Below are positions 43,354 to 52,033 of a stretch of 64,000 nt of DNA, piece after piece. The stretch is from Paraglaciecola sp. T6c. Its GTDB lineage: Bacteria > Pseudomonadota > Gammaproteobacteria > Enterobacterales > Alteromonadaceae. The stretch lies in assembly GCF_000014225.1 (NCBI RefSeq), contig NC_008228.1, forward strand, positions 3,844,001 to 3,908,000, in the 5' to 3' direction. A program made the position numbers and the translations under genes. Position 1 is the first letter of the stretch. The number at the start of each line of letters is the position of its first letter. The notes under the pieces were generated by a model, which saw only the letters and a program-made list of their open reading frames with translations, did no database searches and had not been told where the DNA came from.

Positions 43354-44805
43354 TTAGCGTAATTCATCTACTGTCGCTAGAATTATCCGACCGATACCAA
43401 ATAACATCAGCAGTACCGCTAAAAAGAGGCTCATGTTATAAAACACTTCAGGGTATTTTGCTTCTTCTGGTAAGGTTGGGGTTTCCACTGTTACTAAGTA
43501 TTTTAATTGCCGATACGCTTCGATTCGAGACTTTTCCAAAGACACTTGAGAGGATGTATAAGCCTGCAACGCTAACTCCATGTCGATTTTATGGTCCGCG
43601 AACTTAGCTAGCACCTGACTCACACTTAGGTTCTTTTCACTTTCTGGAAGCGAGTCATCAGTTTTCGATTGGTCGGTCAAGCGCGAACGCTCTTTCTCAA
43701 GTTGCTGTTGCATACTATCTAATTGAGATCTAGCTTGAATAACCTGTGAAGCATTGTCACTCATACTGCTCTTTAATGCTCTCAGTTCAGTACGTTTTGC
43801 AGCTATTTCCCCCTCTAGGCGATAAGTAATTTGCTGTAATGCCATCCCTTCAGCTTGAGGATCGAGTAGATCATGACGGCGCTGGAACGACAGCAACTCA
43901 GTTTTTGCTTTTTGTAATCTTTGCTCGACCTTGAGGTGTTCTAGTTTAACAAATTCAAGTTGCTTTTTGGCTAGGTTATGCCCAATTTCGTTAATATACC
44001 ACTCAGCATGTTCAACGATAGTCTTGCTCATCAAGTGGGCAAATTCAGGGTTAAATGCTTGTACAAAGACACTGACAACTTGTGATTCAGCATCGAGCTC
44101 GACAACGACTTTATCTTCGTAATATTCAAAAAGAGCTTCACGACTGGCTTCATCGTCTAATCGACTAAAAAGATCATTATTACTGTCGCTGTAATGCGCT
44201 TTGATGGCCAATGTATCTTCTAAATACCTCAGCATATCGTTTGAGTAAATAAAAGCCTTCACCAGCTCTGTGTCTAAATTACCACTACCTACACCGAACC
44301 CGGTCATCAGAGCCATTGCAGGGTCTAGCGTCGTCATGCCATCAGGTTCGCGCACGATTAACCTAGCTTGGCTTTCAAATCTCGGGCTGGCTACGACAAG
44401 CTGATAAAAGGAAAATAACAAGAAAGGTAACAACACAAATAGCGCGAAGGGACGTTTGAACTTCGCCATTTGTGGATGTGAGAATACTCCCGCTATTTGA
44501 TCACCCAAACTTTGAGCATTATTGAGTAATCTGCCGCCCTTAGATTCCCGGGAAGAGGAAATCGCTAGTGCAGGCTCCTCACGAAGTGCCTGCTTCCTAA
44601 GTGCGGTCAACTTTTGTTGGTGCTGCTCTGTTGGGTGAATATTTTTAACCCTTTGCATTAATCTAAAGGCAAGTGCTATATCAACCAGAGCAAGCTCATC
44701 TACCTTAGCGGACAAATATTGCCAGTCAGACCATTGTTCGGTCGACAATGATGATCGTAATGTGCGAAATCGCTCTTCTAATGCCAATTGAGCTTGCTGA
44801 GTCAT
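43354..44805 (-). CDS. kpsE: KpsE/CtrB-family capsule export inner-membrane protein
   Basis: This 483-aa protein has two transmembrane helices (about 120-138 and 458-478) flanking a large periplasmic coiled-coil region (about 290-440), the layout of polysaccharide co-polymerase/export proteins KpsE, BexC and CtrB. After the first helix it has Ser-Pro-Arg-Phe-Glu-Ser-Gln-Ala-Arg and a Gly-Phe-Gly-Val-Gly-Ser-Gly loop typical of the family. The N-terminal 115 residues are longer than in E. coli KpsE (382 aa). It bridges the KpsMT ABC transporter and the Wza/KpsD-type outer-membrane channel. It is the last gene of the minus-strand export operon. Confidence 0.83.
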   Translation of the reverse strand: MTQQAQLALEERFRTLRSSLSTEQWSDWQYLSAKVDELALVDIALAFRLMQRVKNIHPTEQHQQKLTALRKQALREEPALAISSSRESKGGRLLNNAQSLGDQIAGVFSHPQMAKFKRPFALFVLLPFLLFSFYQLVVASPRFESQARLIVREPDGMTTLDPAMALMTGFGVGSGNLDTELVKAFIYSNDMLRYLEDTLAIKAHYSDSNNDLFSRLDDEASREALFEYYEDKVVVELDAESQVVSVFVQAFNPEFAHLMSKTIVEHAEWYINEIGHNLAKKQLEFVKLEHLKVEQRLQKAKTELLSFQRRHDLLDPQAEGMALQQITYRLEGEIAAKRTELRALKSSMSDNASQVIQARSQLDSMQQQLEKERSRLTDQSKTDDSLPESEKNLSVSQVLAKFADHKIDMELALQAYTSSQVSLEKSRIEAYRQLKYLVTVETPTLPEEAKYPEVFYNMSLFLAVLLMLFGIGRIILATVDELR

Positions 44806-44807
44806 GT

Positions 44808-45458
44808 TTATAACGCCTGATATTGTTTGATCCCTTCCTCGAGATCATTGTAAAAAGTTAGTTCACCCTTGTGTAACACAATAGCGCTGTCGCAAAATTG
44901 TCTGATTTCGTTCATTTCATGGCTGACCATAACAACGTTTGCAGTTTCGCTGCGCTCTAACAGTGCTTTTCTGGCTTTTTTACGGAATTTGGCATCCCCT
45001 ACCGAGGTCACTTCATCAATGAGGTAGACGTCAAAATCAATTGCAATTGAACAGGCGAATGCAAGACGTGGTTTCATGCCACTGGAGTAACTTCTTACCG
45101 GAAGATCGAACTTATCCCCTAGCTCCGCAAATTCTCTGACTCTGCGTTCGTAAGTATCTAAGTCTGCGATACCATTTACCTTGCCAATAAAACGGGTATT
45201 TTCGCGCCCGGTCATTTGTTGATGTATTCCTGTGGTTAACGCCACAGGCCAAGATAAACTAAGATCGGTTAAAACTTTTCCTTTGTTGGGGTATTCGCTT
45301 CCTGCCAATAATCTGAATAAGGTTGATTTGCCCGCCCCATTTGAACCCAGTATGCCAATGTTATGGCCTGAGGGAATATCAAAACTGAGATCCTTAAAAA
45401 TATACTGCTTACCCAAATGTGAGGGGTAGTATTTAGTTAGGTTTTCCAGCCTTATCAT
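44808..45458 (-). CDS. kpsT: Polysaccharide ABC exporter ATPase (KpsT/Wzt type)
   Basis: This protein of about 216 aa has Walker A Gly-Ser-Asn-Gly-Ala-Gly-Lys-Ser-Thr, the signature Tyr-Ser-Ser-Gly-Met-Lys-Pro-Arg-Leu-Ala-Phe and Walker B Val-Tyr-Leu-Ile-Asp-Glu-Val-Thr-Ser-Val-Gly-Asp, all characteristic of KpsT/CtrD. It lacks the C-terminal carbohydrate-binding domain of Wzt proteins that read O-antigen caps, which favours capsule-type export. The start is ATG at 45458 in an ATGA overlap with kpsM; a longer frame starts at 45479. Confidence 0.9.
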   Translation of the reverse strand: MIRLENLTKYYPSHLGKQYIFKDLSFDIPSGHNIGILGSNGAGKSTLFRLLAGSEYPNKGKVLTDLSLSWPVALTTGIHQQMTGRENTRFIGKVNGIADLDTYERRVREFAELGDKFDLPVRSYSSGMKPRLAFACSIAIDFDVYLIDEVTSVGDAKFRKKARKALLERSETANVVMVSHEMNEIRQFCDSAIVLHKGELTFYNDLEEGIKQYQAL

Positions 45459-46240
45459 CGACTGATTGCCTGCTTCCAAGATACTTGATAAAGCGCCAGA
45501 GCAAGGAAGCTAAAACTTAACACACACCCTGCTAGAAACGACATACTCACCCCTTCAATTCCATAGGTGGAATAAGCAGAATAGCGGGCTAATTCGATAG
45601 CATGCAGAATGGGATTCCAATCGAGGTAATGCCAGTATTCTTGCGGAAAATCCTGCAATGAAAAGAAGACGCCCGAAATGAAAAACATCGGTCGGGTAAG
45701 TAACTCCCTGACTTTTCCCAACTCAGAAATGAACATCTCTGCAATACCAAATATCAAACCGACCGCCACAGCGAAAATCCATAGCAAAATGAAACACGCT
45801 AAAAATAATAAAGGATCAGAAACCTGAATATCCATACCCATGAAGTACATGATGACTAGGATACCAGCGATAACGAATATTTTTACCAGCATCTGGAATA
45901 AGGCACCGGCGATAACAGCACTTATAGGTTGAACTTGCCTGAATGCAAATAAGGCTTTATTTTTGCTAATTGCCCTTGCTGAACCACCCATGGTCTGCAA
46001 AAAACATTGAATAAATAGGATCCCGATAGCCATAAACGTGAACGTTGGCATCGTATGAGTTTCACCTCCACCGAGACGCCCTCGAATGAATGACAAAACA
46101 AATATGAACACGACAGGATTAATAACAGCCCAACTCAAGCCAAATTTATCATTAAACCCAGTACGTATTTCACGGGTGAAGAGCGCAAAGATTACATCAC
46201 GCCATATTTCCCACTTATTTCTTTTTATTACAGCTGTCAT
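45455..46240 (-). CDS. kpsM: Polysaccharide ABC exporter permease (KpsM/Wzm type)
   Basis: This 261-aa membrane protein has six predicted helices and the ABC-2 permease pattern: Arg-Asp-Val-Ile-Phe-Ala-Leu-Phe-Thr-Arg-Glu-Ile near the N-terminus, then Trp-Ala-Val-Ile-Asn-Pro. Length equals KpsM/CtrC (about 258-265). With KpsT it moves lipid-linked polysaccharide across the inner membrane. It overlaps kpsT by 4 bp and follows the outer-membrane export gene. Confidence 0.9.
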   Translation of the reverse strand: MTAVIKRNKWEIWRDVIFALFTREIRTGFNDKFGLSWAVINPVVFIFVLSFIRGRLGGGETHTMPTFTFMAIGILFIQCFLQTMGGSARAISKNKALFAFRQVQPISAVIAGALFQMLVKIFVIAGILVIMYFMGMDIQVSDPLLFLACFILLWIFAVAVGLIFGIAEMFISELGKVRELLTRPMFFISGVFFSLQDFPQEYWHYLDWNPILHAIELARYSAYSTYGIEGVSMSFLAGCVLSFSFLALALYQVSWKQAISR

Positions 46241-46258
46241 ACTAGTGAGCTTTGCTCA

Positions 46259-48022
46259 TTAATCTCTGGCTACATTAGCGGCAATAGCAATTTGATATAC
46301 AATCTGAGTCACGTCTTTTATAGTTTGCATTAATTTAGTGTCTACTTTTGGCAGTACTAAAATTTGATCCCCAGGCGCTAGCTTATTTTTGCGCTCTTCG
46401 CTGAACCATATCTCATTGTCACTTGCCATAAAATCAGTTAAACCATTCGCGTGCACAATTGCTATACGTTCATCATCGGCTCTGTCACTAAAACCTCCCG
46501 ACCAAGCTACATAATCAGTTAACGTTGCATTGGGATTGTATACGATGGCTTGAGGCATTAAGACCTCGCCCGACACTTGGATAAGGTCGGTTTGTGCTGG
46601 GATGACAATCTCGTCACCTTGCTCAAGACGTATGTTGGCAACTTTACCATTTTCCGAAACGATGACTTTGCCGAGAGGGACAACGCTGCGCGCTCTAGCC
46701 ACAAACTGAGTTACTAACTGCGCTTCTTGTGCTCTGATCCCAGCTTCGCCGCTGCTAGAAGCGGGCGCAGTGAAAATACTACGTTCTAAACGTTGTAGTG
46801 ACTCTTCGAGAAGTGCTTTTTGTTGCTGCACTACACTTTGCCGCTTTATGTAAATCGCACCATAATTCGCTTGTTTAGGATCAACTTCAATATGACTAAG
46901 TAAGTCTAACAGACGAGTATCTTTCTCTACGGTATAAAACGACGGTCCTTCATAACTTCCCGAAATTTGTACACTGATGACCTGAGGTCGAATATCATCA
47001 TTAAACAAGACAGTATCACCATCAGACATAGCAAACTGAGAAAAGTTATCAATGGGTAAGTAAACCGACACGAATCCATTTTCTCGATTACCCGTCACAG
47101 CGACATGGCTCGACTTACTTAAAGGGCGGGCGTAATACATAAGGTCTCGCCCCTGTGCTTTTTCATCTTTCAGTTCAAATCTAAACGGGTACCTTGCCGC
47201 ACCTTCAACAGTCACCATAGGCCCTTGTTCTTCTACAAAAATGACATCCTCATCTTTAAAAGAAAAAGCCTCTAGTTTCCCCTGTTTCAAAAAATCGTAA
47301 AGATCGTATTCAATAATGACGCGATCATTACGCAACACTTTAATACTGCGGTAGCTGCCCCGATACGAATCAATACCACCGGCTCTCTTAAGGAAAAATA
47401 ACAGAGAGTCAGATGCTAACCCCGCATATTGGCCAGGTCTGCTGACAGGCCCTGCGACAAATACACTGATAGGCGTGGCGGTTAATAGGTTGACATAGAC
47501 ATTCACATTATTTGTATAAATAGACTTAATCTTTCGAGTGACGACATTATTGATTTGACTGGCAGAAACATCCTTGACTTTGATTGGCCCTACATCTGGA
47601 ATAAAAAGATTCCCTTGATTATCCACTGTAATAACGTCAGAGCGGGTTACCGCCCCCCACATTTGAATAGATAACTTGTCACCTGGTGCCACTAAATAAG
47701 CACTGTTCAGTCCATCACTTCGCTCGGATTCGAAACCGCCGTCAAATAAATTTGCGCCATAAGGAGGGGGTAGACTTTTTTCCTGGAGAGAGGAAACCGA
47801 CGAGACGCTACGATTAGGTAGATTAACTTGTGAACCTCTACCAGTACTATTACCACTTGACTGTATATATTGAGATATATCGACTTGTTGATTGGCCCCA
47901 GCAGCCACTTGGGCTTGGCGTAACTGTTCTTCGGAAATATTTTGCTGAGCGCTTGCTGTAACAATGAATACTAGTGATATAGTCGCAAGGCTAATTGATA
48001 AAAAGTTAGAGAATTTCTTCAT
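46259..48022 (-). CDS. kpsD: Wza/KpsD-type polysaccharide export outer-membrane protein
   Basis: This 587-aa protein has a cleavable signal peptide (about residues 1-26), a Gln/Ser-rich segment, a Poly_export domain with Leu-Val-Ala-Pro-Gly-Asp-Lys-Leu-Ser-Ile-Gln-Met-Trp-Gly, and repeated SLBB domains with Val-Ala-Gly-Pro-Val-Ser-Arg-Pro-Gly-Gln-Tyr. The length (about 560-590) and lack of a lipobox resemble KpsD rather than Wza. It forms the periplasmic and outer-membrane conduit for the ABC-exported polysaccharide. It overlaps the upstream lipoprotein gene (ATGA) and precedes kpsM by 18 bp. Confidence 0.87.
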   Translation of the reverse strand: MKKFSNFLSISLATISLVFIVTASAQQNISEEQLRQAQVAAGANQQVDISQYIQSSGNSTGRGSQVNLPNRSVSSVSSLQEKSLPPPYGANLFDGGFESERSDGLNSAYLVAPGDKLSIQMWGAVTRSDVITVDNQGNLFIPDVGPIKVKDVSASQINNVVTRKIKSIYTNNVNVYVNLLTATPISVFVAGPVSRPGQYAGLASDSLLFFLKRAGGIDSYRGSYRSIKVLRNDRVIIEYDLYDFLKQGKLEAFSFKDEDVIFVEEQGPMVTVEGAARYPFRFELKDEKAQGRDLMYYARPLSKSSHVAVTGNRENGFVSVYLPIDNFSQFAMSDGDTVLFNDDIRPQVISVQISGSYEGPSFYTVEKDTRLLDLLSHIEVDPKQANYGAIYIKRQSVVQQQKALLEESLQRLERSIFTAPASSSGEAGIRAQEAQLVTQFVARARSVVPLGKVIVSENGKVANIRLEQGDEIVIPAQTDLIQVSGEVLMPQAIVYNPNATLTDYVAWSGGFSDRADDERIAIVHANGLTDFMASDNEIWFSEERKNKLAPGDQILVLPKVDTKLMQTIKDVTQIVYQIAIAANVARD

Positions 48023-48384
48023 TTTGCTGCTCTACTCGGATTTTCATTATATTGCGATATAACCGGCCTAACTTTGTACCATTGTTTTAATTCATTTAGG
48101 CAAAACACTAGTGGACCGCTGTCGGAGAAAGTTACTTTTTTGCAACGAAATCCGCTAGCAGAAAAAAACTCAGCCCCGACCACACCGGTTTCATTTTTTG
48201 CTCTAAAGCTGTCACCTTCTGCTTTGCGTGATAGCACTATTTGCATATCATCACTTTCAGGGCGTGATTCGCCAATATAAGAGTGCTCCACGAGCGGCCT
48301 ACTGGCAGTTGGCTGATTAATGCTTGAGCACCCTTGAAAAAAAACTACGCTTGCCAGTAAATAACAATATTTATTCATATACAC
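48019..48384 (-). CDS. Small lipoprotein of the polysaccharide export operon
   Basis: This 121-aa protein has a lipobox ending Gln-Gly-Cys-Ser-Ser near residue 19. The mature part contains Glu-Phe-Phe-Ser-Ala-Ser-Gly-Phe-Arg-Cys-Lys-Lys-Val, a pattern I associate with small lipoproteins of surface-polysaccharide loci, though I cannot name a family securely. A second Cys 20 residues later could form a disulfide. It overlaps the KpsD-type gene by 4 bp and is the first gene of the export operon. A role in assembly of the outer-membrane channel is inference. Confidence 0.75.
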   Translation of the reverse strand: MYMNKYCYLLASVVFFQGCSSINQPTASRPLVEHSYIGESRPESDDMQIVLSRKAEGDSFRAKNETGVVGAEFFSASGFRCKKVTFSDSGPLVFCLNELKQWYKVRPVISQYNENPSRAAK

Positions 48385-48485
48385 ATTGGTCTGAAATTTA
48401 GTGAATGAAGACTAACGCGAAGCAACGCATTAGTAAAACGACTTGGCTAAAGTGGTAAACACAGTGATGTATTTAGTCCACTGGG

Positions 48486-49550
48486 TTAATTAGTGTTCCG
48501 ATCACGGACAAAGCGTAGAATTGTCCAAATATTTTGAATTACAAAACTGTAGACGAACAATAATAGGATAAAACTACCGAACATCACCGACTCGGCCACA
48601 TTAAACATTTCACCTAGGATACCGATAGCTGCATAACCACAACCAAGCAATAAAATAGCCGCTAGTGCTCGGCGAGATGAAAGTCCTGCTCGCATAAAAA
48701 TATTGTGTAGGTGTTGACGATCGGGGCGTAACATCGATTGCCCTTTACGTGCTCGACGGTACATGATTGCCGCCATATCCATCAACGGTAGACCAATAAT
48801 CCAAACCGCTGTAATGGGGCGCATAGCCGGGCTACTTCCCTGCGTATAATCAACCATTAACCATACTATGGTTAACCCAACGAACATACTTCCACTGTCC
48901 CCCATAAATATCTTATTGCCTTTAAAGCCTTTCCAGCTGAGGTTGAATGCAAGGAAAGGAACAATCGCGGCGATAATAAGCATTGGTCCCATAATGGCAC
49001 TGCTGTTATTTGAGAATATCAGTAAGAAGACGACGCCACTTAATACAACTAGGCTCATTCCACCTGCCAGCCCATCAATCCCATCGATCATATTAAAAGC
49101 ATTAATAACCCCCACAACACAAATAAGCGTGAAGAAATAGCCAAACATCCCTAAATCTGAACTTCCTGTTCCTAATATATCGCCCACTGAGCTTATATGA
49201 TTCTGCGCACTCCACGCCATTATAGCCGCGACAGCAAACTGGCAAAGTAATCGGCCTTTGGGACTTAAATCAAACCTGTCGTCTAGCATGCCAAGTAAAA
49301 CAATGAATGCTGCCGCAGTAAAAAACTGTGCCCCATTTTTCAGCCAGACGTCAGTTACGAAACTCGCGATAAGCACCGCCATAAAAATAGCCACACCACC
49401 GGTAAGTGGCACAGTATCACCATGATGTTTGCGCTGATTTGGTTCGTCAACCAAACCCAAGTGATGCGCCATAGGGGTCATAACGATAAGTAAAATGAAA
49501 GCGACAAAGAATGCCGTAAAAATTGGAAAAAATTCCAGATGAGCTAACAT
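48486..49550 (-). CDS. wecA: Undecaprenyl-phosphate alpha-N-acetylglucosaminyl 1-phosphate transferase
   Basis: This 354-aa polytopic protein has the WecA/MraY-family motifs in order: Leu-Gly-Met-Leu-Asp-Asp-Arg, Asn-Ala-Phe-Asn-Met-Ile-Asp-Gly-Ile-Asp-Gly-Leu, Phe-Met-Gly-Asp-Ser-Gly-Ser and the C-terminal Asp-Arg-Gln-His-Leu-His-Asn. About ten helices are predicted. It transfers GlcNAc-1-phosphate (or a close relative) to undecaprenyl phosphate to start O-antigen, ECA or other glycans. It lies upstream of the export operon on the same strand after a 101-bp gap, suggesting that the exported polymer is built on undecaprenyl pyrophosphate rather than on the KpsC/KpsS lipid. Confidence 0.92.
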   Translation of the reverse strand: MLAHLEFFPIFTAFFVAFILLIVMTPMAHHLGLVDEPNQRKHHGDTVPLTGGVAIFMAVLIASFVTDVWLKNGAQFFTAAAFIVLLGMLDDRFDLSPKGRLLCQFAVAAIMAWSAQNHISSVGDILGTGSSDLGMFGYFFTLICVVGVINAFNMIDGIDGLAGGMSLVVLSGVVFLLIFSNNSSAIMGPMLIIAAIVPFLAFNLSWKGFKGNKIFMGDSGSMFVGLTIVWLMVDYTQGSSPAMRPITAVWIIGLPLMDMAAIMYRRARKGQSMLRPDRQHLHNIFMRAGLSSRRALAAILLLGCGYAAIGILGEMFNVAESVMFGSFILLLFVYSFVIQNIWTILRFVRDRNTN

Positions 49551-50105
49551 ACCGCTTGATATTCCTTTTCAAAGTATTGCCGAAAACACTTATTCAAACT
49601 AAACCTCAACAACACCTTTCTACGAAATACAATAATGATAAGGCAGAAATATTGCTTAATCTAAAGTGGGATTGACTAAGAACACTATTAATCGTAACCC
49701 ACGGTTGAAATGCTGCAGTATGTTAGCAAATGAACAACCGTGTTTACCAGCATTTAAACGTTAAAATTTGTACTCGGTTTTTTATTGCTCAAATACTCGA
49801 AAAAGCGCCACGAGGTGTCGCCAAGCCCATACATCACAACCTTCTTAAAGATAAATAGGTATATGCCTCTTCTGGTGAAAAATAATATATGGATAATACA
49901 GTACCGAAATCAATTCTTAAGAATTTCATCTCGTTTTTAGCGCCTTTCTTGTCTTCATCCCTTGGCTCTAGTATAAACGTGGCTGAAAATCGTTAACTAC
50001 CGTTAGAGTAGTCGGCAAAAACAATAATCATAACCAGACTTTTAGCATCTTCATTCGTGTTTCTTTTTTAAAATAAAGACGCTAACTGGGTTTACGGCAG
50101 GTATT
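49551..50105. other. Intergenic region between divergent wecA and POT transporter genes
   Basis: This 555-bp AT-rich stretch has no credible open frame. It must contain the wecA promoter (minus) and the transporter promoter (plus). It holds an 8-bp inverted repeat, CACGGTTG (49700-49707) with CAACCGTG (49735-49742), enclosing a smaller hairpin, and a 14-bp perfect palindrome centred on CTTAAG at 49912-49925. Either could bind a regulator; no known consensus is recognised. Confidence 0.5.
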
Positions 50106-51593
50106 ATGACAACAAAAACAAAAGATTTTTTAGGCCAACCAGGGGGCCTTTCTACCCTATTCTTCACCGAGATGTGGGAGCGCATGAGCTACTACGGCAT
50201 GCGCGCATTATTAGTACTCTTCATGACCGCCAGTATTCAAGAAGGCGGTTTAGTGATTACGGTAGCATCCGCTACTGCGATTTACGGCTTATACACCGGC
50301 GCAGTTTATTTTATGGGTTTGCCCGGCGGCTGGATAGCCGATCGCCTAATTGGCGGACAGCGAGCTGTTTGGTACGGCGGTGTGATCATCATGTGTGGTC
50401 ACATAGTGTTGGCGATTCCTAACAACTCAACCTTCTTCGTTGGCTTAGTGTTAGTCGTCTTAGGCACAGGCTTACTTAAGCCAAATATCGGCGCTATGGT
50501 CGGTCAACTGTATGCAGATGACGACGATCGTCGTGATAGTGGGTACACACTTTATTATCTAGGTATCAACCTAGGTTCAATCATTGGTTACATCGTATGT
50601 GGTTACCTGCAGGTTGAAATGGGCTGGCATTGGGCTTTTGGTGCAGCAGCCATTGGTATGGGTATTGGCTTAATTCAATATCGCATGACCATTCACAAAT
50701 TAGACGGCGCTGGTGCACAACCTATGGTGGCGATGTCTGCGACCGCCACTAAGCGTTCTTGGCAAGTCATTGCTGTTGCCATGATCGGATTAGCCGTTGT
50801 AACGTATTTGATGATCAGCGGTCAGCTTAGTTTTGACCCTGTTACCATGGCGCAGTACGTGGCTATTGCAATTACTGTGGTGTTCTTGGCTTATTATGCC
50901 GGTGTGTTCTTTTTTGGTAATTTGGATGCAAATGAGAAACGCAGCTTAGGTGCGCTTTTCTTGGTATGCTTAGCCTCTATCTTTTTTTGGACCGGCTTTG
51001 AGCAAGCAGGCTCGTCGCTAAACTTGTTTGGCCGTGATTATACTGAGCGTATGTTAGGCGATTTCGAGATCCCAACAGCTTGGTTCCAATCCGCTAACTC
51101 GTTCTTCATCATTATTTTATCACCGTTTTTCGCGGCTTTATGGATAAACCTAGCCAAGCGCATGCTGACGCCATCATACGGCCTTAAATGTGCTGTCGGC
51201 TTAATTATTATGGCAACGGGTTTCTTGGTCATGTTCTTTGCAGCCCAAGCTGCTGCGACGGGCTTGCGCGTTGCACCCTATTGGTTAGTCGCTACTTACT
51301 TCTTACATACCGTAGGTGAATTATGCTTAAGCCCTGTTGCATTAGCTGCCGTAAGTAAGCTTTCTCCTAAGCGTTTTGCTGGTCAAATGATGGGTGTTTT
51401 CGTATTAACTTATTCAATCGGGAACGTCATAGCCGGTCTGTTGGCAGGTAACTTCGATCCGAATAAAGTAGAAGATATGCCTAACCTGTATTTGCAAATT
51501 AGTTTATTCACCATTGCCATCGGTATTGTCATTTTCTTGCTGAGCTTTAAAACCAAAGCATGGGAAAAGCTTGCTGAGAACAAGCGAGCATAA
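50106..51593 (+). CDS. Proton-dependent oligopeptide transporter (POT/PTR2 family)
   Basis: This 495-aa transporter has the N-terminal Thr-Glu-Met-Trp-Glu-Arg-Met-Ser-Tyr-Tyr-Gly-Met signature with the ExxER proton-coupling motif, Gly-Gly-Trp-Ile-Ala-Asp-Arg, and a Phe-Trp-Thr-Gly-Phe-Glu-Gln-Ala-Gly-Ser segment in helix 7. About 14 helices are predicted, as in bacterial DtpA-D proteins. It imports di- and tripeptides with protons. It is a single gene ended by a terminator at 51676-51712 and is not obviously tied to the polysaccharide locus. Confidence 0.93.
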   Translation: MTTKTKDFLGQPGGLSTLFFTEMWERMSYYGMRALLVLFMTASIQEGGLVITVASATAIYGLYTGAVYFMGLPGGWIADRLIGGQRAVWYGGVIIMCGHIVLAIPNNSTFFVGLVLVVLGTGLLKPNIGAMVGQLYADDDDRRDSGYTLYYLGINLGSIIGYIVCGYLQVEMGWHWAFGAAAIGMGIGLIQYRMTIHKLDGAGAQPMVAMSATATKRSWQVIAVAMIGLAVVTYLMISGQLSFDPVTMAQYVAIAITVVFLAYYAGVFFFGNLDANEKRSLGALFLVCLASIFFWTGFEQAGSSLNLFGRDYTERMLGDFEIPTAWFQSANSFFIIILSPFFAALWINLAKRMLTPSYGLKCAVGLIIMATGFLVMFFAAQAAATGLRVAPYWLVATYFLHTVGELCLSPVALAAVSKLSPKRFAGQMMGVFVLTYSIGNVIAGLLAGNFDPNKVEDMPNLYLQISLFTIAIGIVIFLLSFKTKAWEKLAENKRA

Positions 51594-51675
51594 TGGATGC
51601 AGAGCTGGTCAACGAGCCAGCTAACAAACGTGGTTCGCCAGTGGCGAATTGATTAATAATATAATACTATAAATA

Positions 51676-51712
51676 GCGCCTACCTGTTTAACTTCAGCTA
51701 GGCGTTTCTTTT
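51676..51712 (+). terminator. Rho-independent terminator after the peptide transporter gene
   Basis: CGCCTA (51677-51682) pairs with TAGGCG (51699-51704), and an inner CTG/CAG pair continues the stem, followed by a T-rich run. It lies 84 bp after the transporter stop. Two smaller hairpins between 51602 and 51652 precede it. Confidence 0.7.
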
Positions 51713-51729
51713 AGATAAGCAAGAGTGAA

Positions 51730-52029
51730 ATGAAAATCTATTTTTCGTCTAGAGACATTCCGAGTATTACCCATTTGCCGTTGACTGAGCGGTTAGCCGC
51801 CATTCAAATTGCTCAAAATAAACTAACAGGACCTGAAAAGCTCCTGCTCAACGTTTTAAAGTTAGCGGTGCTCTTGCCTATATTCATCCTAATATTTAGA
51901 AGCACTGAAAGCTGGTATTCACTGCTTTGGGCGGCACTGGTAGCTGCCCTTTACCCCTTAGTGCTTAGACCAATACAATATAGTCTGTGCGCGAAATACA
52001 TTCCCCAAATTGACCACCAAGGAGAGTAA
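51730..52029 (+). CDS. Small conserved-type membrane protein, possibly DUF6170 family
   Basis: This 99-aa protein has a soluble N-terminal 38 residues beginning [11 protein letters not shown] and two hydrophobic helices (about residues 40-57 and 64-82). I recall similar small proteins in Alteromonadales labelled DUF6170, but this is from memory. No function is known. AAGAGTGAA precedes the ATG. It lies just upstream of galE with a 4-bp gap and is probably cotranscribed with it. Confidence 0.72.
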   Translation: MKIYFSSRDIPSITHLPLTERLAAIQIAQNKLTGPEKLLLNVLKLAVLLPIFILIFRSTESWYSLLWAALVAALYPLVLRPIQYSLCAKYIPQIDHQGE

Positions 52030-52033
52030 CCCG

